Shown piece by piece: positions 10,801 through 21,822 of a DNA stretch of 64,000 nt. Positions within the stretch are counted from its first letter, which is position 1, and each line of letters begins with the position of its first letter. The DNA comes from Uloborus plumipes. Its lineage: Eukaryota; Arthropoda; Arachnida; Araneae; Uloboridae. The stretch covers positions 419,099 through 483,098 of the forward strand of contig JAXGGA010000020.1 of assembly GCA_038373865.1 (NCBI GenBank), written 5' to 3'. The translations under genes were made by a program, and so were the position numbers. Below the pieces are notes generated by a model. The model was not told the origin of the DNA, did not search any database, and saw only the letters and a program-made list of their open reading frames with translations.

Positions 10801-12364
10801 CACTAGGTGGCCAAAAGTATCCGGACACTTTCAAAAATTTACATTTTTAGATATAACTCGAGAAATAAGTGATCAATTGTTCTTTAACTTTAGTCATACA
10901 AAATATATTCTTCACCGAACATTTCCAAGTTGAAATTAAATTACCCTTGCATTTGGGGGACGATAAGAAGGGGGGTCGAAAGAAAAACCGCTTTTTGACC
11001 ATAACTCTTTGAAAATAGCTCGGAATAAGCTATGCATTTCAGTAATTAATTAGCATACTATGTATAATTACTGTACAAATTCAAATGAACGTACCACTCT
11101 TACTTCCGAAGATATGAAACATTTTTTAAAAAACGGCAATTTTATTTGAAGGGTTTTTGCTCATAACACGCAGAGTTTTTGATCAAACCTTATCAAAACT
11201 TCAGGAAAGATGACAAAATACAAGAGAAAGAACATACTAAAACGGTTTTTAAAAATATTAAAAATCCGATGAGATATGAACGTTAAAAGGAAATAATTTT
11301 GCACGGCGCATGCGCGAAAGACAGAAATTTATAACTACAAAAATATTGTAGCTTGGTGTATACTGCATCTTATAAAAAAAGTTCCAGTTGAATATCGTAA
11401 AAATTGAAAAAGATATCAGCGATCTAGTGAGCTGTAATTCATTCATTTGCTGTCAATTCATAAATGGAGAGGGGTTGTTCACAAATAGTGTGGGGACAAT
11501 CGAGCATATTTTTCAATGTTAAATTGTATACTGTTTAAAAATTTATATTTAGCATAGAAGTCACATTTCGCCCATTCGGCCAAAAAGACCTTATAAGTAG
11601 GTGGCCAAAAGTATCCGGAGACCCCCTGAAACGTTGGTTTTGAACGATGACGAAATAACCTTTATTTTAAAAATAGCTCTTTGTGGACAGACCCTCACTA
11701 TGTATGTATTGTCTGTGAATGAATGAAATACAGCTCACTAGATCGCTGATATCTTTTTCAATTTTCATGATATTCAATTGGAACTTTTTTTATAAGATGC
11801 AGTATATACCAGGCTACAATATTTTTGTAGTTATAAATTTCTGTCGTTCGCGCATGCGCCGTGAATTTTTTTTTCCTTTTAACGTTCATATCTCATCGGA
11901 TTTTTAATATTTTTAAAAACCGTTTTAGTATGTTCTTTCTCTTGTATTTTGTCATCTTTCCTGAAGTTTTGATAAGGTTTGATCAGAAACTCTGCATGTT
12001 ATGAGCAAAAACCCTTCAAATAAAATTGCCGTTTTTTAAAAAATGTTTCATATCTTCGGAAGTAAGGGTGGTGCGTTCATTTGAATTTGTATAGTAATTA
12101 TACATAGTATGCTAATTAATTACTGAAATGCATAGCTTATTCCGAGCTATTTTCAAAGAGTTATGGTCAAAAAGCGGTTATTCTTTCGACCCCCCTTCTT
12201 ATCGTCCCCCAAATGCAAGGGTAATTTAATTTCAACTTGAAGATGTTCGGTGAAGCCTATATTTTGTATGACTAAAGTTAAAGAACAATTGATCACTTAT
12301 TTCTCCAGCTATATGTAAAAATGTGAATTTATGAAAGTGTCCGGATACTTTTGGCCACCTAGTG
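10801..12364. mobile_element. Foldback transposon, Tc1/mariner-type ends, copy 1
   Basis: The element opens with CACTAGGTGGCCAAAAGTAT and closes with its exact complement, flanked by TA at 10799-10800 and 12365-12366. The arms, about 10801-11450 and 11715-12364, are complementary along some 650 bp with scattered mismatches, leaving a centre of about 265 bp. The centre holds a third, direct copy of the terminal motif (GGTGGCCAAAAGTATCCGGA at about 11601), so the right half by itself resembles a small element bounded by inverted ends. Mirror-image open frames at 11258-11446 and 11719-11907 give the same peptide because they lie in the two arms; they are not genes. A second copy is at 26271-27834. 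Confidence 0.92.
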
Positions 12365-12559
12365 TATATAAACATTACGTAAATCGCGCTTGGATATCAA
12401 AATAATTAAATATTCACTCCAGTCAAACATCGACACATTTTTGTTTAAATGCATTATTTTACAAAACACATAATTTATATAAACATTGCTTTAATGATAA
12501 ATCTTTGTTTTGGTTTAGGTAAGAAAATTGTAATTCATGAACATCTTTTTTTTCGGTTC

Positions 12560-12880
12560 TGTTCCATAATCTACTGATGTAGTCGCTCCATCTTCATTGC
12601 TCGATGTCAACGGAAAAGTCTAAGTCACATTTTCTTCAAATCTCCTGGAAAACACTCTTAGTCGCAGCACTGGTGAAATGGCAGAGCATTTGGAATAGTC
12701 CCAAGTAAAAAGGGATGGAGGTCTTAGCGACTGATATTCAGGAGCCAAAATGACATCTGAAAATGGCGGTGTAAAACGGATTTATGAGGAACAAAATGGA
12801 GGGAGAAGAGAAAATAGGTTTTGATATCAAGCTGTAGATAAATCTGCCCCAATGCTTTTGATCTTTGCAGTAAGGCTTCA
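12560..12880 (-). repeat. Dispersed repeat, copy 1 (partner at 62940-63262)
   Basis: Read on the minus strand, this shares CTCATAAATCCGTTTT, GATGTCATTTTGG, ATCAGTCGC and a common block order with 62940-63262. The similarity is moderate and interrupted. No terminal repeat, poly-A tail or coding motif was seen; it is an old interspersed repeat of unknown class. Confidence 0.6.
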
Positions 12881-13974
12881 ACGAATTTTTTTTTTTTTTA
12901 ATAATTAAATACAAAGAAGCAAACATGACTAGTTAATTCTGCTTTTTTAATTTTATTTTAAATGTTGTAAAAATTACAATGTGCTCTCATTTTTCGCTAT
13001 GCTTTGATTTTAAATAACCACTTACTTGATTTTGTCCATAGAATTAAATTGACATTTACTTTAGAAAAATCACGTGCTTTTAACCATCAAATAATCTTGG
13101 ACAGAAAAATGCATTGCTATTCTTTTTATCAGTAAGATATTATAGAAAACAGAAACTTGCCATTTCTAAAATTTTTAATGATTTTCTATTTTATTATTTT
13201 TTAAATATCAATGTTCGACTATGTTTCAAACTCTAAAAATATGCAGATTTTTCATGTTATGACATTTGCAAAATGTTTCTCTATTTAAACAAGCCTGAGT
13301 TTTAGAGATGTCACCGTTAACAATTACTACTGAAAATATATTCTGACATTTATCGCACATGGCTGTAGATATATGCATGCAAACCCACCACGTTTAAAAA
13401 ATTTTCATACTTGTTATTGTCTTTTCGGTCGTTAAAATGTACTTCACTGCTCAAGACTTCAAATTTATCAAAATGCTTGAGTATTCTAATTATTTCTTAC
13501 GTTAACAGATAGGTGATCAATTATAAATAAATTTTAATTGATGTAAAACATGCATAAGAAAAATTGAAAGCTACATGTGGAACTGATAATACCAATGTTG
13601 CGTCAAAACCGATATCGGAAACACCTTGACTTTTGTTAAATGATTTATATATTAATGGTTTTTTTAATTTATCTAAAGGTGAATTTATGACCCTTTTAGT
13701 GCTTCTCTATATTATTAAAAAGCAACAACATACTTTTTAAGTGCAATTGATATTATAACATTTAAAAGAAAAAAAAAGAAAAAAAAAAAAACTTTCGTGA
13801 CGTTATACATTCAAGTTATTACAAAAAAGTGCCCAAATGGAAATAATTTTAATTTATTTTTTAAAACTCTTTTACATAGTACACAAATACACTGTATACT
13901 AGTACTTTTTCTTTCAAATACTATTCTTATATTTTTGGAAAATATACTTCCATTTTAAAATAAAAGTGGAAAAC
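12881..13974. other. AT-rich intergenic DNA
   Basis: Nothing recognised beyond A/T runs, including a long A-rich stretch at about 13769-13791. Confidence 0.5.
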
Positions 13975-13976
13975 TA

Positions 13977-15392
13977 CACTGTTCGACATTGAAAATGCAA
14001 CACCAAGAAGGAGTGGTCAGAAATTGATGAAATTTGGTAAGAAGACAGAGACAGCATGGAACAATAAGTGATATTTATTTCAAAATAAATAAGCAAAATT
14101 TAGAGCGAGGACGGCGTCGGCTCAGTAAGAAGTAGGACCACCGCGGACAGTAATGCACGAAGAAACACGTCTAGGCATGGAGTCAATAAGCCTGCGGATG
14201 GTGTCCTGAGGGATGGCACTCCATTCCCTTTCTACCATTTGCCACAGTTCGTCCTATGAACGAGGCTGTGACAGGTTCTGCAAACGGCGTCCAATCACGT
14301 CCCACACATGTTCGATTGGTGACAAGTCAGGAGAGTATGGTGGCCAGGAAAGCATCTGTACACCTCGCAGAGCATGTTGGCTGATTCGAGCACTGTGAGG
14401 CCGGGCGTTATCCTGTTGAAAAATTGCATTTGGCAGACCCTGAAGGTAGGGGATTGCCACCGGCCGCAGTACATTATCTACATATCGTTGGGCCGTCATA
14501 GTGCCCCGAATACGAACTAGAGGTGATACGGAATTGTATGCAATAGCGCCCCAAACCATTATGCCACGTTGTCGCGCTGTGGGGCGTTCCACAGTTACTG
14601 CCGGATTCGATGTTTCTCCACGTCGACGCCACACACGTGATGACTATCGCTGGACAAACAGAAGCGGGATTCATCTGAGAACACTACGGTTTGCCATTCT
14701 GCCATCCACGTCGCTCTGGTACGGCACCATTCCAAACGTTGGAGTCTGTGCTTTGAGGTCAATGGCAGTCTTCCTAGCGGGCGCCGTGATTGCAGGCCAC
14801 GTGCAACCAGTCGACGGGAAATGGTTCTGGTGGACGCAAGAACATCCAGGGTACCTTGCACGTGCTGCAGAATCGACGTACAAGTGACTTGCGGGTCCGC
14901 CACAGCTTTTCGGTGAATCCGTCGATCCAAGCGGTCTGACGTCACTCTGGCTGCACCTGCACCCCTCAATGTGGCTACATTTCCTCTTTCCAACCATCTC
15001 CGACACAGCCGATGCACAGGGCTTGTATCCATGTGGGTATCAGCTGCAATTTGACGTATGGACCAACCTCCCCTTCTTAGTCCGATCACCATACCCCTTG
15101 TAAAGTCGTCTATATGCTGGAAGTGTCTTCGTTGAGGACGGCGTGGCATTTCCTCCTATCACACGTATCCTTTGAGACAAAAACCAAATTTCTCCGATAA
15201 TTCGTCTGGCAGAAAAACCAACATGAACATAGCCCACTTTTCAACTTTATTCTCTTATATCTTACTTCACGTGCGTCGGAGAGCTGCGCATTTCATATCA
15301 TTTGCATAACTCAGTGACGTGCGTCTACGGTAAAATTTGCATGAATTTTTGACCACTCCTTCTTGGTGTTGCATTTTCAATGTCGAGCAGTG
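13977..15392 (-). mobile_element. Tc1-like transposon (DD32E type), copy A
   Basis: Ends are CACTGTTCGACATTGAAAAT and, in complement, CACTGCTCGACATTGAAAAT, flanked by TA at 13975-13976 and 15393-15394. The 1,416-bp element carries one transposase gene on the minus strand, here broken. Copy B (15585-17004) follows in the same orientation and is nearly identical. Confidence 0.95.
14122..15149 (-). pseudogene. Tc1-like transposase, frameshifted, copy A
   Basis: Begins at ATG 15149 with MPRRPQRRHFQHIDDFTRGM and ends GGPTSY at 14122. The order of parts is: paired-like helix-turn-helix near residues 28-56 (SIRQIAADTHMD, HRLCRRWLERG), second HTH region, first catalytic Asp in VVFSDESRF, second Asp in QQDNARPHSA, Glu in SPDLSPIEHVWD. 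Compared with copy B it lacks four bases after 14638, which shifts the frame before the linker WRRRGE, and has a TAG stop at about 14252-14254 where copy B reads GAG. It therefore cannot make active enzyme. The encoded protein would cut and paste the element at TA targets. Confidence 0.92.
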
Positions 15393-15584
15393 TATTATTT
15401 TAAAAACTCATGGTACAATTAGTTGTCCCCAGATACACTGCTCGACATTGAAAATGCAACACCAAGAAGGAGTGGTCAAAAATTCATGCAAATTTTACCG
15501 TAGACGCACGTCACTGAGTTATGCAAATGATTATATTATTGTATTATTTTAAAAACTCATGGTACAATTAGTTGTCCCCAGATA
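15299..15584. repeat. Palindromic junction and duplicated 43-bp flank between Tc1 copies
   Basis: The last 94 or so bases of copy A (about 15299-15392) are followed by a 43-bp flank (15393-15435), then by an inverted copy of those terminal bases (15436 to about 15530), then about 11 bases, then the same 43-bp flank again without a difference (15542-15584), and then copy B. The inverted fragment starts with an intact CACTGCTCGACATTG end at a TA. Confidence 0.93.
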
Positions 15585-17004
15585 CACTGCTCGACATTGA
15601 AAATGCAACACCAAGAAGGAGTGGTCAGAAATTGATGAAATTTGGTAAGAAGACAGAGACAGCATGGAACAACAAGTGATATTTATTTCAAAATAAATAA
15701 GCAAAATTTAGAGCGAGGACGGCGTCGGCTCAGTAAGAAGTAGGACCACCGCGGACAGCGATGCACGAAGAAACACGTCTAGGCATGGAGTCAATAAGCC
15801 TGCGGATGGTGTCCTGAGGGATGGCACTCCATTCCCTTTCAACCATTTGCCACAGTTCGTCCTCTGAACGAGGCAGTGGCAGGTTCTGCAAACGGCGTCC
15901 AATCACGTCCCACACATGTTCGATTGGTGACAAGTCAGGAGAGTATGGTGGCCAGGAAAGCATCTGTACACCTCGTAGAGCATGTTGGCTGATTCAAGCA
16001 CTGTGAGGCCGGGCGTTATCCTGTTGAAAAATTGCATTTGGCAGACCCTGAAGGTAGGGGATTGCCACCGGCCGCAGTACATTATCTACATATCGTTGGG
16101 CCGTCATAGTGCCCCGAATACGAACTAGAGCTGATACGGAATTGTATGCAATAGCGCCCCAAACCATTATGCCACGTTGTCGCGCTGTGGGGCGTTCCAC
16201 AGTTACTGCCGGATTCGATCTTTCTCCACGTCGACGCCACACACGTATGCGATGACTATCGCTGGACAAACAGAAGCGGGATTCATCTGAGAACACTACG
16301 GTTTGCCATTCTGCCATCCACGTCGCTCTGGTCCGGCACCATTCCAAACGTTGGAGTATGTGCTGTGAGGTCAATGGCAGTCTTCTTAGCGGGCGCCGTG
16401 ATTGCAGGCCACGTGCAACCAGTTGACGGGAAATGGTTCTGGTCGACACAGGAACATCCAGGGTACCTTGCACGTGCTGCAGAGTCGACGTACAAGTGAC
16501 TTGCGGGTCCGCCACAGCTTGTGGGTGAATCCGTCGATCCAAGCGGTCTGACGTCACTCTGGCTGCACCTGCACCCCTCAGTGTGGCTACATTTCCTCTT
16601 TCCAACCATCTCCGACACAGCCGATGCACAGTGCTTGCATCCATGTGGGTATCAGCTGCAATTTGACGTATGGACCAATCTCCCCTTCTCAGTCCGATCA
16701 CCATACCCCTTGTAAAGCCGTCTATATGCTGGAAGTGTCTTCGTTGAGGACGGCGTGGCATTTCCTCCTATCACACGTATCCTTCGAGACAAAAACCAAA
16801 TTTCTCCGATAATTAGTCTGGCAGAAAAACCAACATAAACATAGCCCACTTTTTAACTTCATTCTCTTATATCTTACTTCACGTGCGTCGGAGAGCTGCG
16901 CATTTCATATCATTTGCATAACTCAGTGACGTGCATCTACGGTAAAATTTGCATGAATTTCTGACCACTCCTTCTTGGTGTTGCATTTTCAATGTCGAGC
17001 AGTG
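15585..17004 (-). mobile_element. Tc1-like transposon (DD32E type), copy B
   Basis: Both ends read CACTGCTCGACATTGAAAAT inwards, flanked by TA at 15583-15584 and 17005-17006. The length is 1,420 bp, four more than copy A, matching the four-base deletion in A. The gene is complete except for one stop codon. Confidence 0.95.
15730..16761 (-). pseudogene. Tc1-like transposase with a single nonsense codon, copy B
   Basis: The frame from ATG 16761 to the stop at 15730 is 343 codons plus stop, a normal length for a Tc1 transposase. One in-frame TGA interrupts it at residue 256, right after QQDNARPHSA; copy A has CGA (Arg) there, so a CpG-type C-to-T change explains it. Visible parts are the N-terminal HTH (about residues 28-56), a basic linker WRRRGE at 175-180, and catalytic Asp159 (FSDES), Asp248 (QQDNARPH) and Glu281 (SPIEHVWD). 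The Asp-to-Glu gap is 32 residues, shorter than the 34 of classical Tc1. The truncated product lacks the last catalytic residue. Confidence 0.93.
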
Positions 17005-17006
17005 TA

Positions 17007-18890
17007 TTTCTTAAGCATAGGTAAATTAGTAGAAAGTTGCATAAAAAAGTCATTGGGTTAAAATAGAGCAAAAAAAATATTTCATCTTACTTACCTGTAT
17101 ATAACAAATGTTTACAGAAATGTGTAAAATCAGGTTATTTTTAAATGAAGAAATACTGCAATGAACAGCAGAAAGAGTTATTTAATCTTCACAGTAATAA
17201 CCAGAATAACTTTTTTGTATAAAATAATCAAGGCAATAAAATGTGCTACAACATAAGCAACAGTGAAAATAAACAACATTTAAAGCACAAACTTGCAAGA
17301 AAACAAGAAGGAACTTCTTGAAGTTCTTTTCATTATTGCAATTTTTTCCCAGTTTGTTCTTTGTATGTCGTTTTACTTTTTACTATTTTATAGGAATATG
17401 GTTCATATTATGAAAATCTTTTTATCTGACTGGAAACAGTTATACGTACAGTAGTGTACTATGGTGTGACCAAATAGGAGTAAATGCATACAAGGAAAAT
17501 AATTTTATCATTTTGCTCACTACTTAAATTTTCTCCCAATTCCCATGCTTAAATTACCTTAACATTTTAAGCACATGTTTTTTCTTTAAATTCTTATTTT
17601 TGAAACATTTTCATAATATTTAAGATTTTTTTTATTATGTATATGATACAATATATAAAACACTACGACTTAACCATTCTATTCATCAAGACTTTTACTA
17701 AAGCGAAGGATATAATATAATGCATCAGTATAAATCAAACTAGTTTTCCATTCAGAGTTACTGATTCGAAACACATCTCGAACAACAAATCATTAAGAAA
17801 TGGTGCCTTCCTTTGATAACGCGTTAATCAACAATGTAATAATTTCTTTATTAGCCATTTACTTCGACAAGGCAATCTTATGTTCAGGACTATTCTTTCC
17901 CTCAGGCACATTGCATGAAAATTTATATTAGGGGGAGGCGACATACCATGAACTCAGCATACTTTTACCCTTATACTTTATATTTACTAACAACACAATA
18001 ATGACATATTTTTTCTTTCATACATTAGTTTTCCATATACAAAATGTTTTTTTTTTGAAGAATTTAAATTGAAGTACTTCAGTACATAATTATTAAAAGT
18101 TGAAAACCTATAAATAGGACAAAAAACGACACTGGTAGTCCGTCTACTGTGAGAGTAATGTAGTATCAATCAGTTTTGAAAAATCTTAATTTATTTCTTC
18201 ATAAACAGCAGACAAGTAATTTATGTGTAAGTCTTAATATTAATCACTCATTTATAAGATACATACTTAAATTTAATCAGAGTTTGAGCTATCAATGAGT
18301 TTTTTTCCAACTGACATAAATAGTTTCTATTCCGAAATTTCCATTTTAAACATAGTTAATGAAACTTTTTCCTGTGTGTCTGTTTAAATGTATGATTTGT
18401 CTTTACACCTTTCGTTACCATTCGTGGACATGTTCTAGAATCTTACTGTATTTTTTCTGTTCTGTGTTTAGATTTTTAGTTTGATTTGGTTCCTCGAAAC
18501 ATTTAACTCAGTAGAAACTGATTTATTTGGAATTTGTCATTTCTTTTTTTGTTTTTAAAAGTTGTCAAATTTTCCAGTATCATGTGGATATTACATTGGC
18601 ACCGGTTGTATGCTATGAAATTATTGTTTTTTACCCTAGTAGATAAAGATATAACTGAAATTTACTTCCGGTTATGCAATAAAATCCTCGTGGTATAATA
18701 TAATAAAACGCAGCTAGAGGATTTTATACTTTACTTGTCCCTTTTTCTTGGGTTTATGGTACATTACTTAAGCATGTACTGAGAAATGTGTAGTCACAGC
18801 TTAAGTATAGGCCTAGATTCATTTTAGATACGTGCTGTTATAGTTAAAACAACATTGTGTGTGTGTGAGAATGGAAAACGGTAGTGCTTC
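17007..18890. other. AT-rich intergenic DNA
   Basis: About 1.9 kb in which I see no gene, element end or array. Confidence 0.5.
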
Positions 18891-19054
18891 GTATCTTTCG
18901 CTTTTGGTTCGAAACGATCACCAGCAGGGATTTTAATTCATGAATGAGCCAAAGCATGTAATCTCGACTCACAGTCCTCGGGTTTAAGCCTATATTTCTA
19001 CCGTTTGACTACACTGCGAGACATGTTGAGGTGCCTAGCACCCCCCCCCCCCCC
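18891..19054 (-). repeat. tRNA-derived SINE-like unit (tentative)
   Basis: On the minus strand, TAGTCAAACGGTAGA fits a pol III A-box, and a possible T-arm follows: stem TGTGA / TTACA around the 7-base loop GTCGAGA (about 18955-19015). A loop CTTAAAC lies between them in the anticodon position. The unit is bounded upstream by a C14 run on the plus strand (19041-19054), preceded by GGTGCCTAGCACC, a small hairpin. A second TTCGAACC motif occurs near 18908 and a short CA repeat near 18857. No tail or target duplication was found. Confidence 0.35.
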
Positions 19055-19131
19055 ATTATCTAGTGACAATTCTTTTTTCATCCTTCCAAATGACTCTCAC
19101 TTTAAAGAGTCACCTAAATGAATTAACTTAA

Positions 19132-20463
19132 CCCTGCTACTGTGTTCGGGTCCTTTTCGACCCAAAACAGATTTCATTTGCTTATAAATTTTCGAGTAAC
19201 GTTGGTATAACGTTGTAACTTCATGAATGTGTTCATTTTCATGTTATATTACACACATATTTTTTTTGTTTTAATTGAAGTATAACCCTACTTGTCAAAA
19301 AAAAGTTTACTAATACTGTGTTCGGGTCCTTTTGGACCCATATGATTAAAAAGCATGTATCAGAGAAACAAAATCATTTTATGCTTGTTTATTTTATGCA
19401 TAATTTATGAAACAATAAATAAAACATTTGTTCATTGTTTTTGTACGTTTTTTAAGTATTTTTTAATGGTTATCTTCTGTTTTTCTTTCATTCATTTTTT
19501 TTCTTATTTTTTTTCTTTCTGAATACCATTTCTTCCTTTCTATGAATTGAAATCAGTACCAGTGAAAATGTTTCAAGGTTAACTTCCATAGAACTGCAAA
19601 CTCTGCAATTATGCATATCTGAGGGAAATTCCCTTTTACCCCCTCTCTCCGCCGCTTCCCCCGCGCATATGATTCTGTTCGCACACAACGTCATAACCAA
19701 TAAAAGCTTTAGTTTTCTTTTTTGAGGGAACTTCCCTTTCTCATTTGAAAGTTGTTTCAGAGTTGAAGTCGAGCCATAATTTTTGCGTTCATAAATATTT
19801 TCTACTTACTATTGGTATTCATAAGCTTTATTCAGCATTAGTGAAGAGTGCTCAAAGGAAAGTAGAAGATGATACAAGTTCTACTCCCGAACCAATAAAC
19901 ATGGCAAGCTCAAACAGAAAAAGATGTCGCTGCTATTTGTGCAAATCAGACAATAAAGTACAAAATACATGCATGAAGTGTAGCAAATACATGTGTAAGT
20001 CACATTTGAATCAAATGTGTACAAATTGCATTGCTACAATTACTCAAAAATGAACATTTTATTTAATTGAAGATGTGCTCAGAAACAGGTAACTGTCTTT
20101 TTTGAATCTCATACAAATGTTGTACTGTTCGTATTTTCATTTTTAACACTTCTTTTTAAGCTTAAAAATTTCTAGTAAATTTCTTAAAGTGACAGCTTAC
20201 ATAATTTTGTTAGTTTTCTTTAGTACGAAAACTGGAATTGCTATAATATTTAAATTTTATTTATGTGTTTTCTCGGATTAAATATGTAAAATAAAATACA
20301 AAAATTGAATGATTTATGTTTGGCAGTTTCTAATAAAATCAAATATAACAATTAAACTCGAAAAAATATAAAAAAGGCTGTGTTAGGGAATAAATTACAT
20401 ATGTTGGGTCCATTTGGACCCGAACACAGTATACGTATGTTCGGGACGAACACAGCAGCAGGG
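19132..20463 (+). mobile_element. piggyBac-like transposon, deletion derivative
   Basis: TTAA lies on both sides (19128-19131 and 20464-20467), the hallmark target duplication. Ends match over 17 bp with one mismatch: CCCTGCTACTGTGTTCG at the left and, in complement, CCCTGCTGCTGTGTTCG at the right. The motif ACTGTGTTCGGGTCC recurs further in on both sides (about 19315 and about 20406-20430), each time followed by a GGACCC that makes a small hairpin. The element is 1,332 bp, about half of an autonomous one, and contains only the C-terminal part of the transposase. Confidence 0.93.
19697..20053 (+). pseudogene. piggyBac transposase C-terminal cysteine-rich domain
   Basis: The open stretch has no ATG until 19902; upstream residues show no catalytic DDD motif. 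Its last 35 or so residues read KRCRCYLCKSDNKVQNTC, then MKCSKYMCKSHLNQMCTNC, a C-x2-C, C-x2-C, C-x2-H, C-x2-C pattern. This is the zinc-binding cysteine-rich domain that in piggyBac transposases closes the protein and binds terminal DNA. The RNase H-like catalytic core is deleted, so the piece cannot transpose. It ends at the TGA at 20051-20053, about 410 bp before the right end. A short product of about 50 residues from ATG 19902 would hold the whole domain. Confidence 0.8.
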
Positions 20464-20467
20464 TTAA

Positions 20468-21401
20468 GACTGCCACATAGATATTAAATCAAAGCAAACA
20501 TTGTCAACCGGAATCGAAGATGAGTCCTTACATACTGAACGTGCTTCACGAAATATTTGTTTCTAAACTCAAGCAAGTTTTTCCAAACTCAATTTTTTCT
20601 GCACTTATTTTCTTCAAATGAATGTTTTAAGCTATCGTTTTGGTATAATTTTTCTAGAAGTTTCTTACTGTCATTTAGATAAACTACTATTTTTCTGATG
20701 TTACCAGTTTAATAATGGTGAGCTTCGAAAAAACAAGTTGTGCCAAAAAATTAACCTTTATAGTGTAGTGGGTAAAAGTTTATAGATTAACGATTGTGTT
20801 CTTAATCTTAAAATAAAATGTCGAAGAAAGCCCAAAAACTGTGCTAGAGCACGTTTAAATAGTGTAACTTTGAATTAATAAGTGTCATAACTTTAAAATG
20901 CGGATGTTATTGCAAAAAACTGAAAACTGGAGATGAAAATTAGTATTATACACTTTTTTTTATATTTTTTACTCGAAGAAAAATTATGTTTCAAGTTTAA
21001 GAAAGATATTTTTAATCAAAAGTGATTTGATAAAATTTACGCTTAATATTTTACTAATAATGGCTTTAGGCATTAATATAGAAAGCATTTTAAGCTGGAA
21101 TTGTTTTCTTCATTTCTTATATGAAATGTTGTTTCTTTAGTTACTCTAATATAATGAAATATAATAGTAAAATTTTTTGTTTAATTATAAATACTCTAGG
21201 TTCTTTCCATAGAAATGTAAACCTCAGCCGCAGAAAAAATAATATCGAAGTGAAAAAAGTATCAAAAAATAAGTAAATAAATAAATAAATTGAAATCATA
21301 CAACATAAGAAGTTGATAAAAATTGAAAAAGTATTGTAATTATCACTGAGATTAGCCATAATAAATAGTTTGTAGTGTGTTTACTGCTTGTTATTCGATG
21401 G
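20468..21401. other. AT-rich intergenic DNA
   Basis: No gene or element recognised. Confidence 0.5.
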
Positions 21402-21822
21402 TTACGTTAGTTACGTTACATTAGTCACACTCCATCTTGAGTTAAAGTGACACTTAAGACTAAAAAATGAAGATTTAATAAATGTGTTTTATATTTTTAA
21501 AAGCCAACTTTACACATTTTTCAAATATATCATTCAATTTTTAACACTTGCTTAACTTTGAGAAGTTTTTGCCTCACAACATGAGCATTCATTTTCAGGG
21601 TTGCAAAAATGTTACGTTAGTCAAGCTGCTATTTTGATTGGAAAAATATCTACTGTCAGTAATTTTGTTTTAAATTCTTAACAGAAATGATACATAGATA
21701 CCCATGTTCATTCTAAATCCACCAACATAACTAAAAAATATTTTATATCCAGTAAGTTACGAGTAAAAATAGTTACAAAATCAGCTCTGAATGTTACGTT
21801 AGTCACTATGGAATGACCCTCA
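21402..21822. repeat. Dispersed repeat with repeated GTTACGTTAGTCA motif
   Basis: Variants of GTTACGTTAGTCA occur near 21405-21430, 21609 and 21793, about 190 bp apart. The last is followed by CACTATGGAATGACCCTC, which recurs as CACCATGGAATGACCCTC at about 62363-62382. The second locus also shares weak upstream similarity. This suggests the end of an interspersed element; its class is unknown. Confidence 0.5.

Noticed and set aside
11258..11907. Nearly identical 62-residue frames on opposite strands, also around 27150-27377
   Set aside because: They are mirror positions in the arms of the foldback elements; the likeness comes from the inverted repeat, not from a conserved protein.
14474..15006. 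Several 60-130 codon frames on both strands over the Tc1 copies (also 16283-16849)
   Set aside because: Shadow frames of the transposase gene; repeated in A and B only because the elements are copies.
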